64,000 bases of DNA from Exiguobacterium aurantiacum (GTDB lineage: Bacteria; Bacillota; Bacilli; Exiguobacteriales; Exiguobacteriaceae). Below the pieces are notes generated by a model. That model was given only the letters and a program-made list of their open reading frames with translations. It was not told the DNA's origin and did no database searches. Below are positions 51,601-60,570 of this stretch, in pieces (within the stretch, counting starts at the first letter, position 1; each line of letters begins with the position of its first letter). The translations under genes and the position numbers were made by a program. The DNA lies in NCBI RefSeq assembly GCF_024362205.1, contig NZ_CP101462.1, forward strand, positions 1,888,501 through 1,952,500, in the 5' to 3' direction.

Positions 51601-52088
51601 GCTTTGACCATGAGCGGGAAACCGTGCTCATTCGCAAAGTCGAGCGCGTCTTCGTATGAAGTGAGCGGTCCGTTTGAACCTGGAATGACCGGGAGTCCGG
51701 CCGCGATCGCACTTTGACGGGCCCGAACTTTATCCCCGAACGCATGAAGATGCGATTCGTTCGGACCGACAAAGATGATGCCTTCTTCGCGGCAACGACG
51801 TGCGAGTTCGATGTTCTCGGATAAGAAACCGTACCCTGGGTGAATTGCGTCAGCCCCCGACTGTTTCGCAATCCGGATCACGTCTTCGATGTCGAGATAA
51901 GCGTCAATCGGCTTTTTATCGAGCCCGATCAAATACGCCTCATCCGCTTTGAAGCGGTGTAACGAGCCGCTGTCTTCTTGTGAATACACGGCGACCGTGC
52001 GCATTCCTAATTCAGTGGCGGCCCTAAATACACGAATGGCGATTTCTCCACGGTTGGCTACAAGTAATTTGTTAATTGATTTCAACAT
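48648..52088 (-). CDS. pyc: Pyruvate carboxylase
   Basis: Pyruvate carboxylase makes oxaloacetate to refill the citric acid cycle. The 1146-residue protein has all domains in one chain: biotin carboxylase with ATP-grasp (about 1-455, KAAMGGGGRGMRV), the carboxyltransferase domain (about 530-1000, starting near ELLLTDTTMRDAHQSLLATR) and the biotin carrier with EAMKMETTV near residue 1112. GGGGGG precedes the ATG. It is placed behind ftsW as in Bacillus. Confidence 0.97.
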   Translation of the reverse strand: MLKSINKLLVANRGEIAIRVFRAATELGMRTVAVYSQEDSGSLHRFKADEAYLIGLDKKPIDAYLDIEDVIRIAKQSGADAIHPGYGFLSENIELARRCREEGIIFVGPNESHLHAFGDKVRARQSAIAAGLPVIPGSNGPLTSYEDALDFANEHGFPLMVKAAMGGGGRGMRVIRTEAEMKDLIERAKSEAKQAFGSDEVYIEKLVERPKHIEVQILGDDHGNIIHLFERDCSVQRRHQKVVEVAPCVTLSEKSRQAICDAAVKLMRHVEYINAGTVEFLVTEDESFYFIEVNPRIQVEHTITEMVTGFDIVQTQLMIAQGESLHGDVIHMPKQEDIKLLGYAIQSRVTSEDPANNFMPDTGKIMAYRSPGGFGVRLDGGNAYVGAEISPYYDSLLVKLSTHGMTFEQAASKMVRNLNEFRIRGIKTNIPFLINVMKHANFISGDYNTSFIDETPELFVFPKRKDRGTKLLNYIGDVTVNGFPGVGLKDKPISRSVRIPHELPAEAKPGTKQILTELGPDGLADWIKRQPELLLTDTTMRDAHQSLLATRMRTQDIINIAEPTSKLMPELFSVEAWGGATFDVAYRFLSEDPWVRLMRLREKMPNVLIQMLLRGANAVGYKNYADNVIEKFVHEAAYAGVDVFRIFDSLNNLESIQLAIDATLPTGKVAEAAVCYTGDLYDGSRPKYHLPYYVDLAKKLEASGAHILAIKDMAGLLKPESAYALVSALKDAVDLPIHLHTHDASGNGIFTYARATDAGVDIVDVAASSMSGMTSQPSGGSLIYALDHHERQPKIDAKHYEVISDYWQDVRHNYEPFESDMRASNPSVYEHEMPGGQYSNLQQQAKAVGLGDRWSEVKAMYARVNMLFGDIVKVTPSSKVVGDMALFMVQHNLSEQDVVERGHQLDFPDSVVEMMRGELGTPPGGFPTDVQQAILKGEKPLDVRPGKLIEPYDFKAAQTKLFEKLDRPVTDFELLSNALYPKVFEDYVTHSTTYGDVSVLDTLTFFYGLNVGETIQVEIETGKTLIIKLVQISAANEDGIRLVSYEMNGVPREIEIKDVNVKSATTSRPKVDRANPKQVGASMPGSVLKVLVEPGSRVHRGEQLLVTEAMKMETTVQAAQDGEVKAVHIKEGDTIQSDDLLIEFVQ

Positions 52089-52119
52089 AAATCCCCCCAG
52101 TTAAGTAGTTCGATTCTCC

Positions 52120-53355
52120 TTACCTTACAACATGAAACGATGAATTTTGAACGTTTTCTGCTGACTTTTCACGGATTTCCGCCCGTTTCGTCGCTTCCCG
52201 ATGCCGATTTCGCATCGAGATACTACTGAGCACACCGAGAACCCCCAACGTCATAATGAGTGACGTACCTCCATAACTGACGAGCGGGAGCGTGACCCCC
52301 GTCCCCGGGAACCACCCCGACATCGCTCCAATATTAATTCCGGTTTGAACCATGATTTGAGCGGCGATGCCAAACGAGACGAACATCGCAAAATGATTAT
52401 CGCTATGGTTGGCAATATTGATGGCTCGGAAGGCGATGAAAAACAGCAAGACGAGGACGATGACGACCCCGATGAATCCGAGCTCTTCCGCGATGATGGA
52501 CATGATGTAGTCCGTCTCCGGTTCCGGTAAGTATCCATATTTCTGATAACTATTCCCGAGACCGACACCAGTCACCCCCCCGTGCACAATCGAAATGATT
52601 GACATGAGCAGTTGATGCCCATAGTTTTCAGGGTCCATGAATGGATTGAAGACGACCTCGATCCGACTGCGTTGGTTTTCCGTAAAAATCGCCGTGAACA
52701 TTAAATAAATGGCGCCAATCCCGGTGATCACCGCAGGCACGATAATCCGGAGAGGTGCCCCGACGGCGAGCCACATGAGGAACATGATGGCACCGAGGAC
52801 GAACAGGCCGCCCATATCCGGCTGCCCATTGATGGCAATCGCGTACGGGAAAAAGAAGTACAGGATTGGTATGATGAAGAACGCTCCGATTTGAGCACGC
52901 AATCCTTTTTTCACAACCGCCGCTCGACTTAATCGACCTGGCAGCCCCTTCAACTCCCCATTCCACAACTGATGATAATAATTTGCCAACAACAAGATAA
53001 GTACAAATTTGGCAATCTCAATCGGTTGCATCGTAAAGCCTCCGAAGATGAGCCAAGCTCGCGCCCCATTTAGCGGTCGCATCGCCCATGTGATAAACAA
53101 GAGCACCACCGATACGAAGTAGAGGCTGTAAAGAATGTTTGGTTTTCTAAAGTTCTCATAGCGGAACATCGTCGCGATAAAGTAAACGACAATCCCAATT
53201 CCTGCGTAGACGAGCTGACGATAGAACAAGTCGCTACTGGCGTAATCGCCACGGTTCCATACGCTCGCACTGTAAATCATGATGGAACTGATTCCGACGA
53301 GCAGGAGCACCGCAATGAACAAAGAGAAATCAAAGTACCGAAACCGAGTTTTCAT
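52120..53355 (-). CDS. ftsW: Septal peptidoglycan polymerase FtsW (SEDS family)
   Basis: FtsW polymerises glycan strands at the septum with its partner PBP2B. The 411-residue protein has ten membrane segments. SEDS signatures are GARAWLIFGGFTMQPIEIAK near residue 100, QPDMGGLFVLG near residue 180 and the C-terminal GVTLPLVSYGGTSLI. It is located next to pyc and ylaN, as in Bacillus, and not in the dcw cluster. AAGGAAGTG precedes the ATG. Confidence 0.94.
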   Translation of the reverse strand: MKTRFRYFDFSLFIAVLLLVGISSIMIYSASVWNRGDYASSDLFYRQLVYAGIGIVVYFIATMFRYENFRKPNILYSLYFVSVVLLFITWAMRPLNGARAWLIFGGFTMQPIEIAKFVLILLLANYYHQLWNGELKGLPGRLSRAAVVKKGLRAQIGAFFIIPILYFFFPYAIAINGQPDMGGLFVLGAIMFLMWLAVGAPLRIIVPAVITGIGAIYLMFTAIFTENQRSRIEVVFNPFMDPENYGHQLLMSIISIVHGGVTGVGLGNSYQKYGYLPEPETDYIMSIIAEELGFIGVVIVLVLLFFIAFRAINIANHSDNHFAMFVSFGIAAQIMVQTGINIGAMSGWFPGTGVTLPLVSYGGTSLIMTLGVLGVLSSISMRNRHREATKRAEIREKSAENVQNSSFHVVR

Positions 53356-53393
53356 GTTTTCACTTCCTTATGTACATCAATCCTTGACCCATT

Positions 53394-53437
53394 ATAAAAA
53401 AATACTCAAACAGCGCCGCTTGCACAGTTTGAGTATA
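53394..53437 (-). terminator. Terminator of ylaN
   Basis: Perfect ten-base arms atactcaaac (53402-53411) and gtttgagtat (53427-53436), followed by TTTTTTTAT on the minus strand. Confidence 0.92.
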
Positions 53438-53441
53438 AGGT

Positions 53442-53720
53442 TCATAAATCTGAAGCTTCCGCGAGGGCGGACAGCTTTTGTTCCAATGAATCGAGCAATC
53501 CTTTACCTTCAATGTCTGAAATGAGTCCAAGACGGACCGCAAAATCAATTTGGCGTGATAGACCGAACATATGTGTATCAAGCACCTCTTCATAAAGCGG
53601 GCACTTCGGCATTTTTAGGTTTTCTAACTGCACTTCAATCAAACAACGGATTTTTTCAGCGTCTGCCTCTAATAGTTGAAGCGCTTGCTCCCGTTGGACT
53701 GCAGCCAAATTTGTCGCCAC
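53442..53720 (-). CDS. ylaN: YlaN family protein (UPF0358)
   Basis: A 92-residue all-helical protein of the YlaN family. In Bacillus it is needed under iron limitation and has been linked to iron-sulfur/Fur-controlled iron metabolism. Conserved stretches are [23 protein letters not shown] and [23 protein letters not shown]. The start is GTG at 53720 with GGAGGAGGGG five nt upstream; a longer in-frame ATG has no ribosome binding site. Confidence 0.9.
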   Translation of the reverse strand: MATNLAAVQREQALQLLEADAEKIRCLIEVQLENLKMPKCPLYEEVLDTHMFGLSRQIDFAVRLGLISDIEGKGLLDSLEQKLSALAEASDL

Positions 53721-53892
53721 TACGACCCCTCCTCCGTACAATGACAGACTGTTTGTCATAACTCAACTGTACATTATATTTCATCATAATTCAATGAACA
53801 GTCTAGATTCACTACGAGTTTCTCGCAGTTTCCCTTTTTCTCTGGAAGAGCTGTATAATGTACAGTGTATCGTGAATAAAGGGGGCGTATCA

Positions 53893-54360
53893 ATGATTTT
53901 CCCACTAGACGGAGCGGTTCGTCACGCGTTGACGATCGACCCGACCGTATGGATTTTTGACGACCGCAAGCGGAACGTCGAAGAACTCGACCGCACTGTC
54001 GAGAATGATAATGAAGCGTATTATGCCAAAATGGGGAAGGCATGGGACGACGGCTTGACGCAAGGGACACGTGTCGACCACAACAAACCGATGACTCGGG
54101 CCGATAAAGATGCGGCGCTGCGCGACTCGTTCGCGATGCCGTTCGCCCCGTTCCTGCAAAACGCTGAACCGATCGCCACGGCGACGCACGTCAGCTTTTA
54201 TGGGGACTCGCTGCTCACGCTGCCCATCGATGAGGCGCGTACCGTCTATCTTCAGTTCTCGAAAGACGGGAAAGTGCTTGCGGACGGCCCGGTGTACGTC
54301 TTGCATAATCAACAAATTTTGCGAGGTGTCCATCACATCGCGGTGCGGACAGAGGCATGA
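53893..54360 (+). CDS. YlaL-like conserved protein
   Basis: A 155-residue soluble protein. The N-terminal part has HALTIDPTVWIFDDRKRNVEELD, and the C-terminal half is rich in beta strands (THVSFYGDSLLTLPIDEARTV, GPVYVLHNQQIL). I do not recognise a catalytic motif. Length and position between ylaN and the phoH-like gene match ylaL of Bacillus, which some annotations call a peptidyl-prolyl isomerase without firm basis. The ATG at 53893 has AAAGGGGG upstream. Confidence 0.6.
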   Translation: MIFPLDGAVRHALTIDPTVWIFDDRKRNVEELDRTVENDNEAYYAKMGKAWDDGLTQGTRVDHNKPMTRADKDAALRDSFAMPFAPFLQNAEPIATATHVSFYGDSLLTLPIDEARTVYLQFSKDGKVLADGPVYVLHNQQILRGVHHIAVRTEA

Positions 54361-54362
54361 GT

Positions 54363-54393
54363 GAGAAGGCCATTGCGCCTTCTCATTTTTTTG
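54363..54393 (+). terminator. Terminator of the ylaL-like gene
   Basis: Arms gagaaggc and gccttctc around cattgc, followed by seven T. Confidence 0.9.
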
Positions 54394-54454
54394 GACTTTT
54401 TAGTTCACAAAGTGTAACATATAGGTTATGGAAAAACTTCAAGCTTGAAAGGTC

Positions 54455-55666
54455 GTGACGCTTACGTACCCTTTATGGAAGAAAAATTTAATCATCGTGT
54501 GGATCGGCAGCTTTTTGACGGCTGCTTCGATGAGCCTCGTCTTGCCGTTCCTCCCCTTGTTCATCGAAGAGCTCGGGGTCACGAATCCCGATCACGTCGT
54601 CACGTGGTCAGCCGTCGCTTTCGGTGCCACGTTCCTCGTGGCCGCCATCGTCTCTCCTCTTTGGGGACGACTCGCCGATCAAAAGGGCCGCAAACTGATG
54701 CTCATTCGGGCCAGTCTCGGCATGGCCATCGTGATGACGCTTATCAGTTTCGTACAAGACGTGTATCAGCTCGTCGGACTTCGGCTCCTCATGGGCGCCG
54801 TCTCCGGATTCATCTCGGCGGGGATCACCCTCGTCGTTTCACAAACGCCAAAAGAGAAAAGTGGCTGGGCGCTCGGTACCTTGTCGACCGGTGGGATCAC
54901 CGGCGGACTCCTCGGTCCATTGATTGGAGGACTCCTCGCAGACCTGATTGGGCTTCGACCCGTTTTTCTCTTGACCGGCAGTGCCTTGTTTATCACGTTC
55001 ATCATCACACTCGTGTTCGTCAAAGAAGACTTCGTCCCGGTGGCGCGCGAGCGGCTTGACTCGACCAAATCGATCATCGCTTCGCTACGCCATCCGCAAC
55101 TCATCTTCAGCCTCTTTTTGACGACGTTTTTGATCACCTTCTCGACGCAGTCGGTCGGCCCACTGCTGACACTGTACGTCCGTGAATTGAACCCGTATAC
55201 GACATCGCTCGCCTTTATCGCTGGCATCGTCGCCTCGGCACCGGGTGTGGCCGCGCTCATTTCCGCACAGCGGCTCGGACGGCTATCGGATCGGTACGGG
55301 GCTGAACGCATCTTGTTTTGGGCGCTCATCATTTATAGCGCCTTCTTGATTCCGCAGGCGCTCGTGACATCGACGACGCAACTCGTCGTCTTGCGGTTCG
55401 GTCTCGGTTTCGCCACCGCGGCGCTCATGCCGTCGGTGCAGTCGCTTTTGCGACAACACACGCCGAGCCGCGCAGCCGGGCGTATCTTTTCCTATAATCA
55501 GTCGGCCCAGTTCATGGGTAACTTGCTCGGACCGTTGTTCGGCTCCCAAGTCGTCGCCCACTTCGGATTCTCGGCACTATTTATCGTGACCGGTCTGATT
55601 ATGCTGACGAACGCCCTGCTCGAAAAATCAAACGTGCAAGTCGCACTTCATCCGAATACGAAATAA
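54455..55666 (+). CDS. MFS efflux transporter (multidrug type)
   Basis: The 403-residue protein has twelve membrane segments and the major facilitator motif A GRLADQKGRKLML at residues 71-83, with a degenerate copy GRLSDRYGAERIL near residue 276. Motif C-like GGITGGLLGPLIGG in segment five points to an antiporter of the drug-efflux group (MdtG-like). The substrate cannot be read from sequence. The start is GTG at 54455 with a weak AAAGG close by. It seems inserted between ylaL and ylaK relative to Bacillus. Confidence 0.82.
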   Translation: MTLTYPLWKKNLIIVWIGSFLTAASMSLVLPFLPLFIEELGVTNPDHVVTWSAVAFGATFLVAAIVSPLWGRLADQKGRKLMLIRASLGMAIVMTLISFVQDVYQLVGLRLLMGAVSGFISAGITLVVSQTPKEKSGWALGTLSTGGITGGLLGPLIGGLLADLIGLRPVFLLTGSALFITFIITLVFVKEDFVPVARERLDSTKSIIASLRHPQLIFSLFLTTFLITFSTQSVGPLLTLYVRELNPYTTSLAFIAGIVASAPGVAALISAQRLGRLSDRYGAERILFWALIIYSAFLIPQALVTSTTQLVVLRFGLGFATAALMPSVQSLLRQHTPSRAAGRIFSYNQSAQFMGNLLGPLFGSQVVAHFGFSALFIVTGLIMLTNALLEKSNVQVALHPNTK

Positions 55667-55695
55667 ACGCCGAGCGGCCCGCTCGGCGTTTTTCG
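55666..55695. terminator. Terminator between the MFS gene and ylaK
   Basis: Perfect arms aacgccgagcgg and ccgctcggcgtt, followed by TTTTCG on the plus strand and TTTATTT on the minus strand; it can serve both convergent genes. Confidence 0.9.
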
Positions 55696-57012
55696 TTATA
55701 GTAAATCGGCGGCCAATCGGGCGAGCGACGAGCGCTCCCCTTTGATGAGTTGGACGTGGCCGAACACATTCTGTCCTTTGAACCGCTCGACGGCGTACGT
55801 GAGACCGTTCGAATATTCATCCAGATACGGGTGGTCGATTTGATAAGGATCGCCGACGAGGACGATTTTCGAATTCTCTCCGACCCGGGTCAGAATCGTC
55901 TTGATCTCGTGTTTCGTCAAGTTCTGGGCCTCGTCAATGATGATGAACTGATCCGGCATGCTGCGGCCACGAATATACGTGAGCGCCTCGAGCTGAATCG
56001 ATTTAATGCCGGCCAAGATGTTCCCGAGCTCGTCTTTCGAGTTGGCGTTGAACAGGAACTCCAAGTTATCATAAATCGGCTGCATCCACGGACGTAGTTT
56101 CTCTTCCATCTCCCCCGGTAGATAGCCGATATCATTCCCCATCGGAACGACCGGACGGGCGACGACGAGTTTGTTGAACCGACGTTCGTCTTCGACGAGC
56201 GACAGCCCCGCCGCGAGCGCGAGCAACGTCTTCCCGGTCCCCGCCTTCCCGAGCAGTGTCACGAACGGGATATCGTCCCGCAGCAACAAATCGAGTGCCA
56301 TCCGTTGCTGGACGTTACGGGGATGGATACCCCAGACGTGTTCGACGTCTAGCGAGAGCGGACGGAGGATCGGTTGCAACGCATCGACGACCGCGATCGC
56401 GCTCGCTTTCGAGACGTTACTTTTTAAGACGACGAATGAGTTCGGGTACAACTGATTTTTTGAAACGGCCTCGAGCGGAAGCTGCCGGACTTTATAAAAT
56501 TCATCGATGACGGCTTGATCGACTTCGATTTCACGATAGCCGGCATACAAGTTCGTCGTATCGACGATATGGTCGGTCAAATAATCTTCGGCTTCGATGC
56601 CGATGGCGTCCGCTTTGACGCGAACGAGTATATCTTTCGAGACGACGACGACTTTACGGGTCCGGTCGTGCTCATATTGTTTCATCAGGCCAAGCGCCAC
56701 GGTCAAGATCCGATTGTCGTTCGTCATGACGTCGAACGGGAAATCGACGGTATGCTCATGACCGATTTCGACGAACAGATGACCGCCGTTCTCGAGCGGT
56801 ACCCCGTCATGCAGTTTACCGGTCGTCCGGAGTTGGTCGAGCACACGCGCCGTTTCCCGTGCGTTACGGCCAATCTCGTCCATATTTCGTTTTTTGCCGT
56901 CAAGCTCTTCTAATACGATGGCGGGGATGACGACATCGTGCTCATCGAATTGGAATAAGGATAATGGATCGTGTAAGAGTACGTTCGTATCGAGCACATA
57001 TGTTTTTTTCAT
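55696..57012 (-). CDS. ylaK: PIN domain-PhoH ATPase (YlaK)
   Basis: The 438-residue protein joins an N-terminal PIN nuclease domain (TYVLDTNVLLHDP, residues 4-16; EELDGKKR) to a C-terminal PhoH ATPase with Walker A GKAGTGKT near residue 255 and Walker B IIIDEAQNL near residue 350. PhoH2-type proteins have RNA helicase and RNase activity in mycobacteria; the same is inferred here. The ATG at 57012 has GAGGGGCGG upstream. An upstream in-frame ATG lacks a site. Confidence 0.9.
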   Translation of the reverse strand: MKKTYVLDTNVLLHDPLSLFQFDEHDVVIPAIVLEELDGKKRNMDEIGRNARETARVLDQLRTTGKLHDGVPLENGGHLFVEIGHEHTVDFPFDVMTNDNRILTVALGLMKQYEHDRTRKVVVVSKDILVRVKADAIGIEAEDYLTDHIVDTTNLYAGYREIEVDQAVIDEFYKVRQLPLEAVSKNQLYPNSFVVLKSNVSKASAIAVVDALQPILRPLSLDVEHVWGIHPRNVQQRMALDLLLRDDIPFVTLLGKAGTGKTLLALAAGLSLVEDERRFNKLVVARPVVPMGNDIGYLPGEMEEKLRPWMQPIYDNLEFLFNANSKDELGNILAGIKSIQLEALTYIRGRSMPDQFIIIDEAQNLTKHEIKTILTRVGENSKIVLVGDPYQIDHPYLDEYSNGLTYAVERFKGQNVFGHVQLIKGERSSLARLAADLL

Positions 57013-57044
57013 AGACTTTGCCGCCCCTCGAAAATTGTTGGTGA

Positions 57045-57494
57045 TCAAGAATTCAAACTCTCCTTGACTTCACGGTCCAACTTTTCTGCTGCTTCGACAT
57101 CGTACGTCTTGATGATGTCCGGTTGTCCATACGTTGCCCCGTAAAAAGAGATGTTGCGGACCTCCTCGACTTTCCCTTCGAAAAAGCGAAGGTGTAACGC
57201 CGGCTTCACGCTCGGCTCGAACTCATGCACGTGAGACAAGGCGATACTATAGGCAAGACCTCCCTCTAAAAAGATGAGACTTGCTGTTTTCTCGTTTGCA
57301 AGCAACGTGATCAAATGCGAATTCTTCGTCAAGGCAAAGCGAATCGTCATCTCATTCGGCGCTTGAACCCAGCTGATCGCATGTGTGATCGGCCACCGTT
57401 TCGGCTCATCAAATGTCACTAAAAACATCAATGGCATCTCGTTCAATGTGTCTTGTTGCGTCCTCGATAGTTCGAACGCCGCTTTACTCGCCAT
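57045..57494 (-). CDS. Pyridoxamine 5'-phosphate oxidase-like flavin-fold protein
   Basis: A 149-residue protein with a split-barrel flavin-binding appearance (MPLMFLVTFDEPKRWPITHAISWV at the start, MTIRFALTKNSHLITLLANEKTASLIF in the centre). This order of strands fits the PNPOx-like superfamily, whose members bind FMN, F420 or heme. No residue set points to true pyridoxal synthesis. GGAGGAGGGG precedes the ATG. It lies between ylaK and ylaI. Confidence 0.65.
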   Translation of the reverse strand: MASKAAFELSRTQQDTLNEMPLMFLVTFDEPKRWPITHAISWVQAPNEMTIRFALTKNSHLITLLANEKTASLIFLEGGLAYSIALSHVHEFEPSVKPALHLRFFEGKVEEVRNISFYGATYGQPDIIKTYDVEAAEKLDREVKESLNS

Positions 57495-57578
57495 GTACTC
57501 CCCTCCTCCCGAACGGGTATACGAAATGGATTCGCCCTTACAAACCTCTTTCCCTGCTTTTCTCTCCTGAAATCATGC

Positions 57579-57584
57579 TATAAT
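57579..57584 (+). promoter_or_regulatory. Extended -10 promoter of ylaI
   Basis: TATAAT preceded by TGC (extended -10), 22 nt before the ylaI start. There is no good -35 hexamer, which is common for extended -10 promoters. Confidence 0.6.
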
Positions 57585-57606
57585 CAACGAAGAGGAAGGT
57601 GAGACC

Positions 57607-57807
57607 ATGCGCGTAAAGTGCTCTCTTTGTGATAAAATCGATACGATTGATTCGTGGTCGTTCGAAGCAAAACGACTTCGTAATAAACCTGCTAAAACGT
57701 ATATGTGCCAGACGTGTCAAGAACGCATCACCGCGCGAACCGCGGAGCGTGCCGCGACCGGCCAATTCCACCTATATCCATCGTTCCGGCAAAAACGGAG
57801 ATGGTAA
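57607..57807 (+). CDS. ylaI: YlaI family zinc-ribbon protein (DUF2197)
   Basis: A 66-residue protein with two cysteine pairs (CSLC at residues 5-8 and CQTC at 34-37) that form a zinc ribbon, and an arginine-rich C-terminus. It matches YlaI of Bacillus in length and position; the function is unknown. AGGAAGGTG precedes the ATG. Confidence 0.88.
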   Translation: MRVKCSLCDKIDTIDSWSFEAKRLRNKPAKTYMCQTCQERITARTAERAATGQFHLYPSFRQKRRW

Positions 57808-57810
57808 TCA

Positions 57811-57850
57811 AAAATGGACGTTTCGCCCGAGGGCGAGACGTCCATTTTTC
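57811..57850. terminator. Bidirectional terminator between ylaI and ylaH
   Basis: Arms aaaatggacgt-tcgccc and gggcga-acgtccattt, with T tracts on both strands. It serves the two convergent genes. Confidence 0.92.
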
Positions 57851-58193
57851 AGTGTGATTCGATGCCTTGTCGACGGTTCCACCAGAGGCGGCCTCGGTAA
57901 ATCGCCAAGACGACAGCCATGACGAGGAGAACTTCTGGAATCGGCCATGTGAAGAAGACGAGCGCCATCGTGCCTGCCCCGAGTGCGAGCAGCATGTAGA
58001 CGACGAGTGACTTCCACCACGTCAATTGTTTTGCAAAACCTAATTTAAACACAAGGATTGTCAATAAGATGACCGTGATGATTAACGCGTTGAACCCGAC
58101 CGAGAAGTCGTTCGCGTCACTGCCGACGCCAAGTAGCGAGGCAATCCACGGCACATCGATTTGTGTGATGTCCATCGTTTGAGAAGCTTTCAA
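57849..58193 (-). CDS. ylaH: YlaH-like membrane protein
   Basis: A 114-residue protein with three hydrophobic segments (about residues 32-52, 62-80 and 82-100), matching the YlaH-like family in size, topology and position beside typA. Its function is unknown. It is transcribed leftward with typA on its left, also leftward. Confidence 0.8.
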   Translation of the reverse strand: MKASQTMDITQIDVPWIASLLGVGSDANDFSVGFNALIITVILLTILVFKLGFAKQLTWWKSLVVYMLLALGAGTMALVFFTWPIPEVLLVMAVVLAIYRGRLWWNRRQGIESH

Positions 58194-58242
58194 GCTGATA
58201 ATCCCCCTTTATTTCCTACACAACCATTCTACACTATCCAAA

Positions 58243-58274
58243 ACAAAAGGGAACGCCTAGGCGCTCCCTTTTTC
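58243..58274 (-). terminator. Terminator of typA
   Basis: Arms aaaaggga-cgcc and ggcg-tccctttt separated by ta, followed by TTTTGTTTT on the minus strand. One mismatch in the stem. Confidence 0.88.
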
Positions 58275-58278
58275 CGAC

Positions 58279-60123
58279 TTATTCTTTACCAAGTTTACGA
58301 CGCTTGTCAGCTTTCTCGCGCTCGTTCTTGTTCAAGACTTTTTTACGGAGACGGATCGACTCCGGTGTGATTTCACAGTACTCGTCATCGTTCAAGAACG
58401 TGAGCGACTCTTCGAGTGAGAAGACGCGTGGACGTTTCAAGACTTGTGTCGAGTCTTTTGCTGAAGCACGCATGTTCGTCAACTGTTTGCCTTTGACAGC
58501 GTTGATCGCGAGGTCGACGTCACGGTTACATTCACCGATGATCATTCCCTCGTATACTTCTACACCTGGCTCGATGAAGATCGTTCCACGGTCTTCAAGG
58601 GCACCGATCGAGTAAGCCGTCGACTTACCAGGTTCGATACAAACCATGACACCACTGCGGCGACCGCCGATGTCAGCAGAGATAAACGGACGGTACTCTT
58701 CGAACGTGTGGTTCAAGATCCCGTATCCGCGTGTTGCTGACAAGAACTCGTTACGATAGCCAATGAGACCACGTGACGGAACGATGAATTCCATACGTGT
58801 TTGACCGTTGTCGTTCGTGTTCATGTTCGCGAGTTCCCCTTTACGGAGACCGATCGATTCCATGACTGAACCAGTGTACTCTTCTGGGACGTCAACGATG
58901 ACGCGCTCGAACGGCTCAATTTTCGTACCATCTTCGTCTTCACGGATGATTACTTGTGGTTTCGAAACTTGAAGCTCGTAGCCTTCACGACGCATGTTCT
59001 CGATCAAGATCCCGAGGTGAAGCTCACCGCGGCCTGATACGACCCATTGGTCAGGTGAATCTGTGTTCTCGACACGGAGTGAAACGTCCGTCTCAAGTTG
59101 TTTCATCAAACGCTCTTCGATTTTACGTGCCGTCACGAAATCGCCTTCGCGTCCTGCGAATGGAGAGTTGTTCGTCATGAAACGCATTTGAAGCGTCGGC
59201 TCATCGATGCGGAGGAGCGGAAGCGGCTCTTCTTTACCGACTGGCGTGACCGTCTCACCGACGTTGATGTCTTCCATCCCGGCGATGGCGATCAAGTCAC
59301 CAGCTTTGGCTTCTTCGATTTCAACACGTTTGAGGCCGAAGTAACCGAACAATTTTGTGACGCGCAATTGTTTGATTGATTCGTCTGTTTTGCAAAGCGA
59401 CACTGATTCGCCGACTTTGATTTTCCCACGGAACACGCGACCGACACCAATCCGGCCGAGGTAGTTGTCGTAGTCGAGCATCGTGACTTGGAACTGAAGC
59501 GGCTCATCCGAGTTATCGATTGGTGCCGGTGTGTTCTCAAGAATCGTGTCGAGCACGTACGTGATTGTATCTTCTTGCTTCTCTGGATCAGGATCGAACG
59601 AACTTGAACCGCTGACAGCAGACGTATAGACGACAGGGAATTCAAGTTGATCTTCATCTGCTCCAAGGTCGATCAACAAGTCGACAACTTCATCGACGAC
59701 GTCGAGTGGGCGTACCATCGGCTTGTCGATTTTGTTCACGACAACGATTGGACGGAGACCTTGGTCGAGTGCTTTCTTCAATACGAAACGCGTTTGTGGC
59801 ATGCAGCCTTCACGAGCATCGACGACGAGGATAACGCCGTCAACCATACGCATGATGCGCTCAACTTCACCACCGAAGTCGGCGTGACCTGGTGTATCAA
59901 CGATGTTGATGCGTGTGTCTTTATAATCGATCGCCGTGTTTTTCGCGAGAATTGTGATTCCGCGCTCACGTTCGATGTCGTTCGAGTCCATGGCGCGTTC
60001 TGCGACCATTTCGTTTGTCCGGAAAGTACCAGACTGTTTCAATAATTCATCGACAAGCGTTGTTTTACCGTGGTCAACGTGGGCGATGATGGCTACGTTC
60101 CGAAGGTTAGTTCTTACATTCAT
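58279..60123 (-). CDS. typA: Ribosome-associated GTPase TypA/BipA
   Basis: BipA is a translational GTPase related to EF-G that helps 50S assembly at low temperature and under stress. The 614-residue protein has the G1 motif AHVDHGKTT near residue 15, the G2/G3 region with DTPGHADF near residue 75, NKID near residue 130 and the BipA-specific C-terminal domain. GAGGAC precedes the ATG. It corresponds to ylaG of Bacillus. Confidence 0.97.
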   Translation of the reverse strand: MNVRTNLRNVAIIAHVDHGKTTLVDELLKQSGTFRTNEMVAERAMDSNDIERERGITILAKNTAIDYKDTRINIVDTPGHADFGGEVERIMRMVDGVILVVDAREGCMPQTRFVLKKALDQGLRPIVVVNKIDKPMVRPLDVVDEVVDLLIDLGADEDQLEFPVVYTSAVSGSSSFDPDPEKQEDTITYVLDTILENTPAPIDNSDEPLQFQVTMLDYDNYLGRIGVGRVFRGKIKVGESVSLCKTDESIKQLRVTKLFGYFGLKRVEIEEAKAGDLIAIAGMEDINVGETVTPVGKEEPLPLLRIDEPTLQMRFMTNNSPFAGREGDFVTARKIEERLMKQLETDVSLRVENTDSPDQWVVSGRGELHLGILIENMRREGYELQVSKPQVIIREDEDGTKIEPFERVIVDVPEEYTGSVMESIGLRKGELANMNTNDNGQTRMEFIVPSRGLIGYRNEFLSATRGYGILNHTFEEYRPFISADIGGRRSGVMVCIEPGKSTAYSIGALEDRGTIFIEPGVEVYEGMIIGECNRDVDLAINAVKGKQLTNMRASAKDSTQVLKRPRVFSLEESLTFLNDDEYCEITPESIRLRKKVLNKNEREKADKRRKLGKE

Positions 60124-60286
60124 GTAGTTAGTCCTCTCTTATTTAAAAAAGTTTCATCTTTTATTCAACTTTAAGAGTATAGCACACGTCCCACCACCTT
60201 TGTCGAGTGTTATCAACTGTTAGCGTTTCCAAACGCATCATTTTTGACTACAATAAAGAAGACTAGAGAAAAAAGGGGGAATCTCC

Positions 60287-60463
60287 ATGCAACTCATGTT
60301 CGTTTTAATCGCGACCGCGGTCGTCGCCGGCTTCGTCGGCATCGGCATCGGTGTCGCCGAAGGAAGTGCCGCCATCATCATCGGCAGTCTTGCCTTGAGC
60401 GGCATCGCCACATTCTTTGGAATCAACTTGCGTCGTCGCGTCCTCTCTGACCGACGTCCATAA
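60287..60463 (+). CDS. ylaF: Small membrane protein, YlaF-like
   Basis: A 58-residue protein: MQLMFVLIATAVVAGFVGIG starts it, a second hydrophobic segment (about residues 29-46) follows, and it ends with the basic RRRVLSDRRP. AAAAGGGGGA precedes the ATG at good distance, and a strong terminator follows 3 nt after the stop, which supports a real gene. Length and position next to typA match ylaF of Bacillus. Its function is unknown. Confidence 0.8.
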   Translation: MQLMFVLIATAVVAGFVGIGIGVAEGSAAIIIGSLALSGIATFFGINLRRRVLSDRRP

Positions 60464-60465
60464 CA

Positions 60466-60497
60466 GAAGGCCCGGGCGCTGCGCCCGGGCCTTGTTT
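60466..60497 (+). terminator. Terminator of ylaF
   Basis: Perfect GC-rich arms aaggcccgggcgc and gcgcccgggcctt, followed by TGTTTATTATT. The suhB-like fusion gene ends toward it from the other side. Confidence 0.9.
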
Positions 60498-60570
60498 ATT
60501 ATTATCCTTCCGGCACCCACGCGTTCCGCAGGCGATCCCGGAGCCGCATCGCGACTACCGTCACTGCTGA